Program-made: the position numbers and the translations under genes
Assembly: GCA_005889395.1 (NCBI GenBank)
Contig: VBFX01000099.1
Coordinates: 1-8,353 of the forward strand
DNA from: Chloroflexota bacterium
GTDB lineage: Bacteria; Chloroflexota; Dormibacteria; CF-121
Length of the DNA: 8,353 bases
Reading direction: 5' to 3'
In this document: in pieces, positions 1 to 6,089 of the stretch
Layout of the letters: each line of letters starts with the position of its first letter
Numbering within the stretch: the first letter of the stretch is position 1
The notes under the pieces: model-generated
The model's input: only the letters and a program-made list of their open reading frames with translations
Database searches by the model: none
Told to the model about the DNA's origin: nothing

Positions 1-450
1 GAGCCCGACGCCAGGAACGGCTTCATCCTCGATGGCTTCCCGCGTACCGTTGCCCAGGCCGAGGCGTTGGACGCCATGCTCGACCAGCTCGGCCGGCGCG
101 TTGACGCGGTCATCTATCTTCGGGTTAGCCGCCAGGTGCTGATCGACCGGCTCTCGCATCGTTACTGCTGCCGCACCTGCGGAGCGGTGTATACCTTTAC
201 GCCGCAGCAGGCCCGCGACCTCCCTCGGTGCACGACCGACGGCGGTGAGCTCTATCAGCGGCCCGACGACCGGCCAGAGATCGTGGCGCACCGCATCGAC
301 GTCTTTCTCACGCACACCGCGCCGCTGATCGATTACTACACCGCCCAACACAAGCTCGAGAACATCGACGGCCAAATGTCGGTCGACGAGGTGCGCGCCG
401 ACATCACGCGGCGGCTCAGCGCCCTTCGCAAGGGGGCCGGCTCGCGATGA
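1..450 (+). CDS. adk: Adenylate kinase, 3' part (5' end outside window)
   Basis: Adenylate kinase converts AMP + ATP to 2 ADP in the cytoplasm. The visible 149 residues begin just before the conserved DGFPRT motif (fragment residues 11-16), so the P-loop and roughly the first 75 residues lie upstream of the window. The LID domain carries a zinc-type ligand set, C57-x2-C60-x16-C77-x2-D80, the Cys3Asp arrangement known from Gram-positive zinc-containing adenylate kinases; C56 is an extra cysteine. The arginine-rich stretch YQRPDDRPE follows, as the family requires for nucleotide closure. The frame is open from base 1 and the stop overlaps the next start as ATGA, implying translational coupling to map. 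Placement between secY (expected upstream, not seen) and map is the standard spc-operon position. Identification is secure; only the start is missing. Confidence 0.96.
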   Translation, partial: EPDARNGFILDGFPRTVAQAEALDAMLDQLGRRVDAVIYLRVSRQVLIDRLSHRYCCRTCGAVYTFTPQQARDLPRCTTDGGELYQRPDDRPEIVAHRIDVFLTHTAPLIDYYTAQHKLENIDGQMSVDEVRADITRRLSALRKGAGSR

Positions 451-1113
451 TCATTTACAAGTCGCCGGCCGAGATCGATCTGATGCGAGAGGCGGGCGCC
501 ATCCTCGGTGAGGCCCTCGCGCAGCTGCAATCGATGGCCCGGCCCGGCGTGACCCTGATCGAGCTCGACCGCGAAGCGGACCGCCTCATCCGGGCGCGGG
601 ACTGCATCCCCGGGTTCGTTGGCTACCAGGGCTACCAGAACGCCATCTGCACCTCGGTCAACGACCAGGTCGTCCACGGCATTCCGACCAATCGCAAGCT
701 CCGGGAGGGCGATCTGCTGAGCCTCGACGCCGGCCTGATCCACCGCGGCTTCTGGGCTGATGCCGGGCTCACCGTCGGCGTCGGTAAGATTTCGCCCCAG
801 GCCCAGCGTCTGATGGACGCCACGCGCGAGTCGCTGAGCATCGGGATCGAGCGGGCCCGGGTTGGCAACCGCATCGGTGACATCAGCGTTCGGGATCGCC
901 GGCAGCGGGCCGCTGCTCAAGCCGGGAATGGTGCTGGCGATCGAGCCGATGGTGAACGCCGGCGGGCCGGATGTGGCGCTTCTCGGCGATGGCTGGACGG
1001 TGGTCACCGTCGACCACAGTCTGTCCGCCTATTTTGAACACTCCGTGGCGATCACCCTGGACGGGCCCGAGATCCTGACAGTCTCGAGGAAAGCCCTTCC
1101 GGCGCGGCCATGA
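447..1113 (+). pseudogene. map: Methionine aminopeptidase type I, frameshifted with internal deletion
   Basis: Type I methionine aminopeptidase removes the initiator Met from nascent proteins using two metal ions. The N-terminal part (447-887, 147 codons) reads normally and has the substrate histidine of VVHGIP and the two metal aspartates (LDAG and WADAG). After GDIS at 887 the frame fails: the original frame runs on as arginine-rich nonsense to 1037, whereas the true C-terminal part resumes one frame over at 889 (FGIAGSGPLLKPGM, then IEPMVNAGG, DGWTVVT, FEHSVAIT) and stops at 1111-1113. By recalled alignment to the E. coli enzyme about 34 residues are missing between the two parts, including the GHGIG metal-ligand histidine and the HEEP histidine. 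Net loss is about 100 bp, not a multiple of three. As written it cannot encode an active enzyme. The ATG overlaps the adk stop. It may be a genuine pseudogene with a second map elsewhere, or an assembly error. Confidence 0.9.
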
Positions 1114-1144
1114 GGGGGCTGTTGTGGTAAGCTATTCGCTCGTG

Positions 1145-1160
1145 CGCCGGAAATCCGGCG
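1145..1160 (+). other. Small perfect hairpin upstream of infA
   Basis: The arms CGCCGG and CCGGCG form six G-C pairs around an AAAT loop, in the 63-nt gap between map and infA. No T-run follows, so it does not look like an intrinsic terminator. It could be an mRNA processing or stability element ahead of the infA-rpmJ part of the operon, or chance in GC-rich DNA. Confidence 0.3.
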
Positions 1161-1176
1161 ATCTCGTCATGGGTAT

Positions 1177-1389
1177 TTGCCGGTGACGGGGGTTGTCGTC
1201 GGACGAGTGGTGGAGCCGATGCCCAACGCGCTCTACCGTGTCGAGCTCGAGACCGGCCACAGGATCGTGGCTCACGTGGCGCCGGCCGCGCGGCTTCGGT
1301 TTCTCCGGGTGATCCCGGGTGACCGCGTCCGCGTCGAGGTGTCAAAGCTCGATCCGGGGCGTGGACGAATCGTGAGAAAGGCAGATTGA
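1177..1389 (+). CDS. infA: Translation initiation factor IF-1
   Basis: IF-1 is a single OB-fold protein that binds the 30S A site and assists IF-2 and IF-3 during initiation. The family core is clear: GRVVEPMPNALYRVELETGH, then AHV, then RVIPGDRVRVEV, ending in RGRIV. From TTG at 1177 the product is 70 aa (E. coli IF-1 is 72). No in-frame ATG exists; the alternative GTG at 1183 would give 68 aa. Neither start has a strong Shine-Dalgarno, and the usual acidic N-terminal leader (KEDxIEVEG type) is replaced by PVTGVVVG. The loop that normally reads SGKMRK is APAARLR here, so the protein is a somewhat divergent member. It sits at its canonical place after map and 3 nt before rpmJ. Function is confident; the exact start is not. 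Confidence 0.9.
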   Translation: MPVTGVVVGRVVEPMPNALYRVELETGHRIVAHVAPAARLRFLRVIPGDRVRVEVSKLDPGRGRIVRKAD

Positions 1390-1392
1390 GAA

Positions 1393-1506
1393 ATGAAAGT
1401 TCGAGCGTCGGTCAAGAAAATATGTGCGAAGTGCAAGGTCATCAAGCGCGGCGGCGCGGTGCGGGTCATTTGCGTGACGCCGAAACACAACCAGAGGCAG
1501 GGATAA
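1393..1506 (+). CDS. rpmJ: 50S ribosomal protein L36 (zinc-ribbon form)
   Basis: A 37-aa basic protein starting MKVRASVKKICAKCKVIKR matches L36, a small late-assembly component of the large subunit that contacts 23S rRNA. It has all four zinc ligands of the Cys-containing (C+) form: C11, C14, C27 and H32. Length is exactly typical (37-38 aa). The start is an ATG three bases after the infA stop, with little Shine-Dalgarno sequence, so coupling to infA translation is likely. The gene is short enough to be missed by length-filtered gene calling. The infA-rpmJ-rpsM order is conserved across bacteria, and some genomes carry a second zinc-free copy elsewhere, which cannot be judged here. Confidence 0.97.
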   Translation: MKVRASVKKICAKCKVIKRGGAVRVICVTPKHNQRQG

Positions 1507-1514
1507 GAGGGTAG

Positions 1515-1898
1515 ATGGCACGAATTGCCGGCGTTGACATTCCCCGCGAGAAGCGCGTCGAGGTTGCGCTCACCTACATCTTTGGGGTCGGCCCGCACAC
1601 GGCGCGGCGCGTCCTGACGATCGCCAACGTCGATCCCAACATGCGCGTCAAGAACCTCAACGACGAGCAGGTCGGTCGCCTCCGCGACGTCCTCGACAAG
1701 GAAGCCAAGGTCGAAGGCGAGCTGCGCCGCGAGATCGCGCTCAACATCAAGCGCCTGATGGAGATCGGGACCTACCGTGGGCTGCGCCACCGGCGCGGGC
1801 TGCCCGTGCGCGGCCAGCGCACCCGCACCAACGCCCGCACCCGCCGCGGTCCGCGCAAGACGGTCGGCGTGCGCAAGAAGGCCGAGGCAAAGAAGTAA
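1515..1898 (+). CDS. rpsM: 30S ribosomal protein S13
   Basis: S13 lies in the head of the small subunit, contacts 16S rRNA and the P-site tRNA, and forms intersubunit bridges with L5 and 23S rRNA. The 127-aa product opens with MARIAGVDIPREKRVEVALT and carries the helix-two-turn-helix region (YIFGVGPHTA onward) and the signature GTYRGLRHRRGLPVRGQRT. It ends in a lysine/arginine-rich tail (RKTVGVRKKAEAKK) that enters the P site in known structures. GAGGG at 1507-1511 is the probable, closely spaced ribosome binding site. It lies 8 nt after rpmJ and 5 nt before rpsK, so it is cotranscribed. Length and motifs are normal and nothing is damaged. Confidence 0.98.
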   Translation: MARIAGVDIPREKRVEVALTYIFGVGPHTARRVLTIANVDPNMRVKNLNDEQVGRLRDVLDKEAKVEGELRREIALNIKRLMEIGTYRGLRHRRGLPVRGQRTRTNARTRRGPRKTVGVRKKAEAKK

Positions 1899-1903
1899 CA
1901 GTC

Positions 1904-2296
1904 ATGCCGAAGAAGAAAGTCGTCCGCACCCGCCGCCGCGAGAAGAAGCACGTCATCGTGGGCCAGGCGCATATCCAGTCCACCTTCAACAACACCGTCG
2001 TGTCGTTGACCGACGCCCAGGGCAACGTCCTCGCCTGGGGCAGCGCCGGCAGCCAGGGTTTCAAGGGGTCGCGCAAGAGCACGCCCTTTGCCGCCCAGAT
2101 CACGGCCGAAGCGACGGCGCGCCGTGCGATGGAGCACGGCCTCAAGCAGATCGAGATCTTCGTCAAGGGCCCGGGAGCCGGCCGAGAGGCCGCCATCCGC
2201 TCCCTGCAGGCGGCGGGTCTCGAGGTCACCGCCATCACCGATGTGACGCCGATCCCGCACAACGGCTGCCGGCCACCGAAGCGGAGGCGCGTCTAA
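1904..2296 (+). CDS. rpsK: 30S ribosomal protein S11
   Basis: S11 sits on the platform of the small subunit, next to S7 and the E-site mRNA path. The 130-aa protein has a basic N-terminus (PKKKVVRTRRREKKHV), the core HIQSTFNNTVVSLTDAQGN, the signature WGSAGSQGFKGSRKSTPFAA, a VKGPGAGREAAIR segment, and the invariant C-terminus HNGCRPPKRRRV. Start is the ATG five bases after the rpsM stop; no strong Shine-Dalgarno is visible, so coupling is expected. Its stop codon is followed with zero spacing by the rpsD start. A standard alpha-operon member of normal length. Confidence 0.98.
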   Translation: MPKKKVVRTRRREKKHVIVGQAHIQSTFNNTVVSLTDAQGNVLAWGSAGSQGFKGSRKSTPFAAQITAEATARRAMEHGLKQIEIFVKGPGAGREAAIRSLQAAGLEVTAITDVTPIPHNGCRPPKRRRV

Positions 2297-2923
2297 ATGG
2301 CCCGCTACGAAGGTCCCGTCTGCCGGCACTGTCGTCGCGAGGGCGTCAAGCTCTTTCTCAAGGGGGAGAAGTGCTTCACGAAGTGCACCCTCGATCGTCG
2401 CGCCATGCCGCCCGGCATGCACACCCAGGTCCGCCGCCGCAAGGTGTCCGACTACGGCATCCAGCTGCGGGCCAAGCAGCGCGCGCGCCGCATCTACTTC
2501 CTGCTCGAGGGCCAGTTCCGCCTCTACTTCGACCGCGCCGCCAAGATGGCCGGCGTCACCGGCCTCAACCTGCTTCGCCTGCTGGAGACGCGGCTCGACA
2601 ACGTCGTCTACCGGGTCGGCTTCGCCGCGTCGCGGCGGGACGCCCGCCAGCTCGTCTCGCACGGCCACCTCACCGTCAACGGCCGTCCCGTCAACATCCC
2701 CTCCTACGCCGTGCGCGTCGGCGATGTGATCGCCATCAAGGACTCGAGCAAAGAGGTCGCCCGCATCAAGAACGCCCTCGACGCGGGCGAGCAGCGGCCG
2801 GTCGTTCCCTGGCTCAGTCTCGACAAAGACAACATGACCGCGAAAGTCACCGCGCAAGCTGGACGCGACGACATGGACCAGACCATCCAGGAGCAGCTGA
2901 TCGTCGAGTTTTATTCGCGCTAA
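2297..2923 (+). CDS. rpsD: 30S ribosomal protein S4 (zinc-binding form)
   Basis: S4 is a primary 16S rRNA-binding protein that nucleates assembly of the small-subunit body; in many bacteria it also represses its own operon. The 208-aa product starts MARYEGPVCRHCRREG and has a four-cysteine set, C9-x2-C12-x13-C26-x3-C30, the zinc-type N-terminus seen for example in Thermus S4. The S4 RNA-binding domain spans about residues 95-160, from LLETRLDN through SRRDARQLVSHGHLTVNGRP to RVGDVIAI. The C-terminus ends IVEFYSR, typical of the family. Its ATG follows the rpsK stop without any gap. The 22-nt gap to rpoA carries a strong ribosome binding site. No leader pseudoknot for S4 autoregulation was recognised. 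Confidence 0.98.
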   Translation: MARYEGPVCRHCRREGVKLFLKGEKCFTKCTLDRRAMPPGMHTQVRRRKVSDYGIQLRAKQRARRIYFLLEGQFRLYFDRAAKMAGVTGLNLLRLLETRLDNVVYRVGFAASRRDARQLVSHGHLTVNGRPVNIPSYAVRVGDVIAIKDSSKEVARIKNALDAGEQRPVVPWLSLDKDNMTAKVTAQAGRDDMDQTIQEQLIVEFYSR

Positions 2924-2935
2924 TTCCATTCATTC

Positions 2936-2941
2936 AAGGAG
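2936..2941 (+). promoter_or_regulatory. Strong Shine-Dalgarno for rpoA
   Basis: AAGGAG lies four bases before the rpoA ATG at 2946. It is the clearest ribosome binding site in the alpha-operon part and fits the need for independent, efficient RNA polymerase alpha translation. Confidence 0.8.
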
Positions 2942-2945
2942 CACC

Positions 2946-3902
2946 ATGATCGATATCGCCCAACCCCAAGTCAAAAGCATCGAGAACTCGAGCACCTACG
3001 GGAAGTTCGAGATCGAGCCACTGGAGCCCGGCTTCGGCACCACGCTGGGAAACGCGCTACGCCGCGTGCTGCTGAGCACGTTGAAGGGCGCCGCCGTCAC
3101 CTCGGTCTCGATCGAGGGCGTCGCGCACGAGTTTTCCTCGATCCCGTACGTCAAGGAGGACGTCACCGAGATCATCCTCAACCTCAAGGGGCTGAACCTG
3201 ATCTCCTACAGTGACGATCCCGTCCGCCTCACGCTGGATGTGACCGGCCCCCGCGAGGTGAAGGCGGCGGACATCCAGGCGCCGAGTGACGTCGAGATCG
3301 TCAATCCGGAGCTTTACATCTGCACGCTCGACAGCAATAAGGGCCGGCTCCGCATGGAGCTGACGGTCGAACGCGGCAAGGGCTATGTGCCCGCCGAGCG
3401 GAACAAGAAGGAAGGCCAGCCGATCGGCGTGATTCCGATCGACGCCATCTTCAGCCCGGTCGTGAAGGCGAACTTCCTGATCGAGAAGACCCGCGTCGGC
3501 CAGGAGACCGACTGGGACAAGCTGATCCTCGAGGTCTGGACCGACGGGACGATCGTCCCCGACCAGGCCATCAGCGAGGCGGCCAAGCAATTCACCTCGC
3601 ACCTGGGCCTCTTCACCCGCTTCACCGAGCGGATCAAGGACGCCGACGTGCCGCAGCAGAAGGGGAACGACCTCTCCTCGCGGCTGGCGGACGTGCCGAT
3701 CGAGGACCTCGACCTCTCCGTTCGCGCGCTGAACTGCCTCAAGGCCAACGAGATCACCAAGGTCGGCCAGCTGGTGGCGCTGCGCGAGGAGGATCTTCTG
3801 AGCCTGCGCAACTTCGGGCGGAAGTCTCTGGACGAGATCAAAGAAAAACTGGTACAGCGCGGCTTCCTCACGCCGGATGAGCTGACCAAGGTCCTGGTCT
3901 AG
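2946..3902 (+). CDS. rpoA: DNA-directed RNA polymerase alpha subunit
   Basis: The alpha dimer scaffolds assembly of beta and beta' and contacts promoter UP elements and activators. The 318-aa product has a complete N-terminal domain, including the dimerisation helix FGTTLGNALRRVLLST (about residues 30-45) and SIEGVAHEFSSIPYVKEDV. A linker at about 235-250 leads to a C-terminal domain with SVRALNCLK, in which R260, N263 and C264 correspond to E. coli R265, N268 and C269, the DNA-contacting face. The helix-hairpin-helix segment LLSLRNFGRKSLDEIKEKL follows. The ATG at 2946 is fixed by a strong Shine-Dalgarno. The stop codon TAG overlaps the AGGAG that serves the next gene, rplQ. Normal length and intact. 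Confidence 0.99.
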   Translation: MIDIAQPQVKSIENSSTYGKFEIEPLEPGFGTTLGNALRRVLLSTLKGAAVTSVSIEGVAHEFSSIPYVKEDVTEIILNLKGLNLISYSDDPVRLTLDVTGPREVKAADIQAPSDVEIVNPELYICTLDSNKGRLRMELTVERGKGYVPAERNKKEGQPIGVIPIDAIFSPVVKANFLIEKTRVGQETDWDKLILEVWTDGTIVPDQAISEAAKQFTSHLGLFTRFTERIKDADVPQQKGNDLSSRLADVPIEDLDLSVRALNCLKANEITKVGQLVALREEDLLSLRNFGRKSLDEIKEKLVQRGFLTPDELTKVLV

Positions 3903-3905
3903 GAG
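3901..3905 (+). promoter_or_regulatory. Shine-Dalgarno for rplQ embedded in rpoA stop
   Basis: AGGAG begins inside the rpoA TAG stop codon and is 10 bases ahead of the rplQ GTG start at 3916. Ribosomes terminating on rpoA would uncover or reuse this site, which suggests coupled translation. Confidence 0.65.
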
Positions 3906-3915
3906 CCCAAGTCGG

Positions 3916-4272
3916 GTGCGACACCAGAAGGCGGGACGCAAGTTCAGCCGGAGCACGGCCCATCGCAAGGCGATGAGCCGCAACCTGGTCACGTCCTTGC
4001 TCGACCACGGCCGCATCCAAACGACTGAGGCCAAAGGCAAGGAGCTGCGCCGCTGGGTCGAGAAGGTCATCACGACGGCCAAGAATGACAGCGTGGCTGC
4101 CCGACGGGCGGTGGATGCGATCGTGGAAGATCGCGAGGTCACCGAGCGGCTCTTCACCAAGCTGATGCCGCGCATGAAGGAACGCACGGGAGGCTATACG
4201 CGTGTGCTGAAGATCGGCCCCCGCCAGGGCGACGCCGCGCCGATGGTGCTGGTGGAGCTCGTCGACCGGTGA
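3916..4272 (+). CDS. rplQ: 50S ribosomal protein L17
   Basis: L17 is a large-subunit protein near the exit-tunnel side of 23S rRNA. The 118-aa product starts MRHQKAGRKFSRSTAHRKAM, diagnostic for the family, and continues NLVTSLLDHGRIQTTEAKGKEL, then ERTGGYTRVLKIGPRQGDAAPM with the usual terminal VELVD. The start is GTG at 3916; the conserved MRH opening makes this choice firm. The stop overlaps the truA start by four bases (GTGA). Length (about 115-130 aa) and order after rpoA are typical. Confidence 0.97.
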   Translation: MRHQKAGRKFSRSTAHRKAMSRNLVTSLLDHGRIQTTEAKGKELRRWVEKVITTAKNDSVAARRAVDAIVEDREVTERLFTKLMPRMKERTGGYTRVLKIGPRQGDAAPMVLVELVDR

Positions 4273-4994
4273 ACGTGAAGCTGGTCATCGAGTACGAGGG
4301 AACCCGCTACCACGGCTGGCAGGCACAGGCGAGCGCACCAACCGTGGAAGCGGCGTTGCGCGAGGCCATCGAGTCGCTCACCGGGGAGTCGCCCGCGCTG
4401 ACGGCCGCCGGACGGACCGACGCCGGCGTGCACGCGCTCGGTCAGGTGGTCAATTTCCACCTCGAGCGCGACTTCCCGATTGCGCAATTGCCGGGCGCCC
4501 TGAATGCCCGCCTCGCCCCCGACATCGCGGTCCGCCGCGCCGAAGCCGTTGATGACAGCTTCAATGCCCGCTACTCGGCGCGGGTGCGCCTCTACGCCTA
4601 CCGGATCCGCCAGTCGCTTCCTCGGGGCGCCTATCAGCGCCAGTACGCCTGGGGCCTGCGCGACACGCTCGACGTCGCGGCTATGCAGGCGGCGGGGGAC
4701 CGGCTCACCGGCTCGCACGACTTCCGGGCGTTCGGCCGGAGCCCACGGCCGGGTGGCCACACCGTCCGCCACGTCCGCGACCTGCGGGTCAGCCGCGCCG
4801 GCGACTGGGTGACGATCGCGGTCGCGGCCGACGCCTTTCTCTACGGCATGGTGCGCCGCATCGCCGGAGCGCTGGTCGAGGTGGGCCGCCGCCGCCAGCC
4901 GGTCGAATGGATCGACTCGCTCTTGGGCGGGTCCACCAAGGGATTGCGCCTCGCACCGGCCCAGGGGCTGGTGCAGGTGGCGGTGGAGTACTAG
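4269..4994 (+). CDS. truA: tRNA pseudouridine(38-40) synthase TruA
   Basis: TruA isomerises uridines 38-40 of the tRNA anticodon arm to pseudouridine. The 241-aa protein opens VKLVIEYEGTRYHGWQ, and has the catalytic motif GRTDAGVHALGQV with the nucleophilic aspartate at residue 51. Further family segments are FNARYSARVRLYAYRI, the FRAFGR stretch and FLYGMVRRIAGALVEVGR near the C-terminus. The start is GTG at 4269, overlapping the rplQ stop, so translation is coupled. In Gram-positive relatives ABC transporter genes (ecf) often sit between rplQ and truA; they are absent here. It lies three bases ahead of rplM. Length is slightly short of E. coli (about 270 aa) but normal for the family. Confidence 0.97.
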   Translation: MNVKLVIEYEGTRYHGWQAQASAPTVEAALREAIESLTGESPALTAAGRTDAGVHALGQVVNFHLERDFPIAQLPGALNARLAPDIAVRRAEAVDDSFNARYSARVRLYAYRIRQSLPRGAYQRQYAWGLRDTLDVAAMQAAGDRLTGSHDFRAFGRSPRPGGHTVRHVRDLRVSRAGDWVTIAVAADAFLYGMVRRIAGALVEVGRRRQPVEWIDSLLGGSTKGLRLAPAQGLVQVAVEY

Positions 4995-4997
4995 ACA

Positions 4998-5471
4998 ATG
5001 CCCGTGCCTGGAAAGACCTACAGCGCCAAGCCATCGGAGATCACGGCCAGTTGGTTCATCGTCGATGCCAGCGGGCAGACGCTCGGCCGGCTCGCCGCCA
5101 ACGTCGCCAAGGTGCTGCGCGGCAAGCACAAGCCGACCTACACCCCGCACCTCAATACCGGCGACCACGTGATCGTCATCAACCTCAAGGGCATCCGGGT
5201 GACCGGCAAGAAGCCGACCGACAAGGTCTACACGCGCTACACCGGCTACCCGGGCGGTCTTCGCAAGCGCGCCTACGAGGACATGGTCGTCAAGCATCCA
5301 ACCTATCCGTTCCGGCATGCGGTGTCTGGCATGCTGCAGCACGGGACGCTCGGCAAGGAGCAGCTGCGCCGCCTCAAGGTCTACGCTGGGGATGCGCATC
5401 CGCATAAAGCCCAGCAGCCGGTACCAATTCGCTTTGGAACGAAAGGAGACATCGAAGTCATTGGCCGATAA
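4998..5471 (+). CDS. rplM: 50S ribosomal protein L13, with a short C-terminal extension
   Basis: L13 is an early-binding large-subunit protein. The 157-aa product has the family opening KTYSAKPSEITASWFIVDA, then GQTLGRLAANVAKVLRGKHK, YTGYPGGL, GMLQHGTLG and LKVYAGDAHPHKAQQP. The family normally ends near AQQP; here about 14-16 further residues (IRFGTKGDIEVIGR) follow. That extra coding contains the ribosome binding site and start of rpsI, so it may simply accommodate the 11-nt overlap. Start is ATG three bases after the truA stop; the in-frame MPVPG lead adds four residues before the usual KTYSAK. L13 and S9 are adjacent and cotranscribed in most bacteria. Confidence 0.97.
   Translation: MPVPGKTYSAKPSEITASWFIVDASGQTLGRLAANVAKVLRGKHKPTYTPHLNTGDHVIVINLKGIRVTGKKPTDKVYTRYTGYPGGLRKRAYEDMVVKHPTYPFRHAVSGMLQHGTLGKEQLRRLKVYAGDAHPHKAQQPVPIRFGTKGDIEVIGR
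5442..5449 (+). promoter_or_regulatory. Shine-Dalgarno for rpsI inside rplM
   Basis: AAAGGAGA lies within the last codons of rplM, with its GGAG core 12 bases ahead of the TTG at 5461. It is the main support for that TTG as the rpsI start, since no in-frame ATG or GTG is near. Confidence 0.65.
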
Positions 5472-5859
5472 CGCCACGTACTACTACGGCACCGGACGGC
5501 GCAAGAACGCAGTCGCGCGGGTCCGCCTCTATCCTGGCGAGGGCACCATCATGGTCAATAACAAGCCCCCACTGCAGTACTTCGGCCGGCGGATGCTCGA
5601 GATGGTCGTGGTCGAGCCGCTCAAGTTGACTGAGAGCAGCAAGCGCTTCAATGTCAGCGCCATGGTCGATGGGGGCGGCATGTCCGGCCAGGCCGGCGCC
5701 GTGCAGCACGGCATCGCGCGCGCGCTCTGCGTCGCCGACCTCGCGATGCGACCGGTCCTCAAGAAGCACGGCATGCTCACCCGCGACCCGCGCATGAAGG
5801 AACGGAAGAAGCCTGGCCTCAAGCGCGCCCGCAAAGCCCCCCAGTACACCAAGCGCTAA
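5461..5859 (+). CDS. rpsI: 30S ribosomal protein S9
   Basis: S9 is a small-subunit head protein whose C-terminal tail reaches the P-site tRNA anticodon. The 132-aa product reads (M)ADNATYYYGTGRRKNAVA, then VRLYPGEG, the conserved SGQAGAVQHGIARAL, and ends in KPGLKRARKAPQYTKR, the family's invariant basic tail with terminal arginine. A TTG start at 5461 is chosen because it gives the expected MAD-like opening about 6 residues before YYGTGRRK and has an upstream AAAGGAGA. A longer in-frame reading from 5317 would lie inside rplM and is not supported. The gene overlaps rplM by 11 nt in another frame and closes the ribosomal cluster. Confidence 0.96.
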   Translation: MADNATYYYGTGRRKNAVARVRLYPGEGTIMVNNKPPLQYFGRRMLEMVVVEPLKLTESSKRFNVSAMVDGGGMSGQAGAVQHGIARALCVADLAMRPVLKKHGMLTRDPRMKERKKPGLKRARKAPQYTKR

Positions 5860-5866
5860 GCACGCC

Positions 5867-5943
5867 CGCGCGACAGGCGCGCGCTAAGGCCGGCGGAGAC
5901 GGATCTCATTCAGGTGCGCCTGATTGCCCTGTGCGCTCTTTTT
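5867..5943 (+). terminator. Possible weak termination region after rpsI
   Basis: A six-pair all-GC stem (CGCGCG, 5867-5872 with 5878-5883) begins 7 bases after the rpsI stop but has no T-run behind it. A second stem (TCAGG/CCTGA, 5910-5923) is followed 15 bases later by five Ts at 5939-5943. Neither is a classical intrinsic terminator. The location at the end of the ribosomal cluster makes a terminator expected, so the call rests partly on context. Confidence 0.3.
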
Positions 5944-5956
5944 CTTGCTACGAGGA

Positions 5957-6082
5957 ATGCGAGCGACTGGAGTCAATCAGGGGCAGGTGTCGGCGCCCAA
6001 TCGAAGGCTCTATGTTGTGGCGGGCGTGGCTCTAGCCGTCGTCGCGTTCGCGGCCGCGCTCCTGGTCGGGAAGAATCCCTGA
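5957..6082 (+). CDS. Putative 41-aa single-span membrane microprotein
   Basis: Not recognised as a known family. The ORF starts at ATG 5957 and stops at TGA 6080-6082. The product begins MRATGVNQGQVSAPNRR, a polar lead ending in two arginines, then has one strongly hydrophobic segment at residues 18-38 (LYVVAGVALAVVAFAAALLVG) and ends KNP. The arginines before the segment predict an N-inside orientation. GAGGA lies directly before the ATG, closer than ideal; an in-frame GTG at 5987 is an alternative start. By my count 30 of 41 codons end in G or C, only moderately supportive of coding. It lies downstream of rpsI and convergent with another small ORF, 7 bp apart. Chance hydrophobic translation of GC-rich DNA is the main alternative. 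Confidence 0.5.
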   Translation: MRATGVNQGQVSAPNRRLYVVAGVALAVVAFAAALLVGKNP

Positions 6083-6089
6083 CCGAGCC

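Noticed and set aside
880..895. Programmed ribosomal frameshift in map
   Set aside because: No slippery heptamer is visible, and a shift would not restore the missing ~34 residues with the catalytic histidines.
1772..2929. Long open frame on the minus strand opposite rpsK and rpsD
   Set aside because: It is antisense to three intact ribosomal protein genes and its composition is that of a codon-bias shadow; no family motif is visible.
3057..4187. Long open frame on the minus strand opposite rpoA and rplQ
   Set aside because: Antisense shadow of conserved genes in GC-rich DNA; no start signal or recognisable domain.
5919..5981. Inverted repeat CCTGATTG/CAATCAGG as a terminator or mobile-element end
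   Set aside because: Eight-base arms lie 47 bases apart, with no transposase, target duplication or T-run in the right place; it is likely chance.
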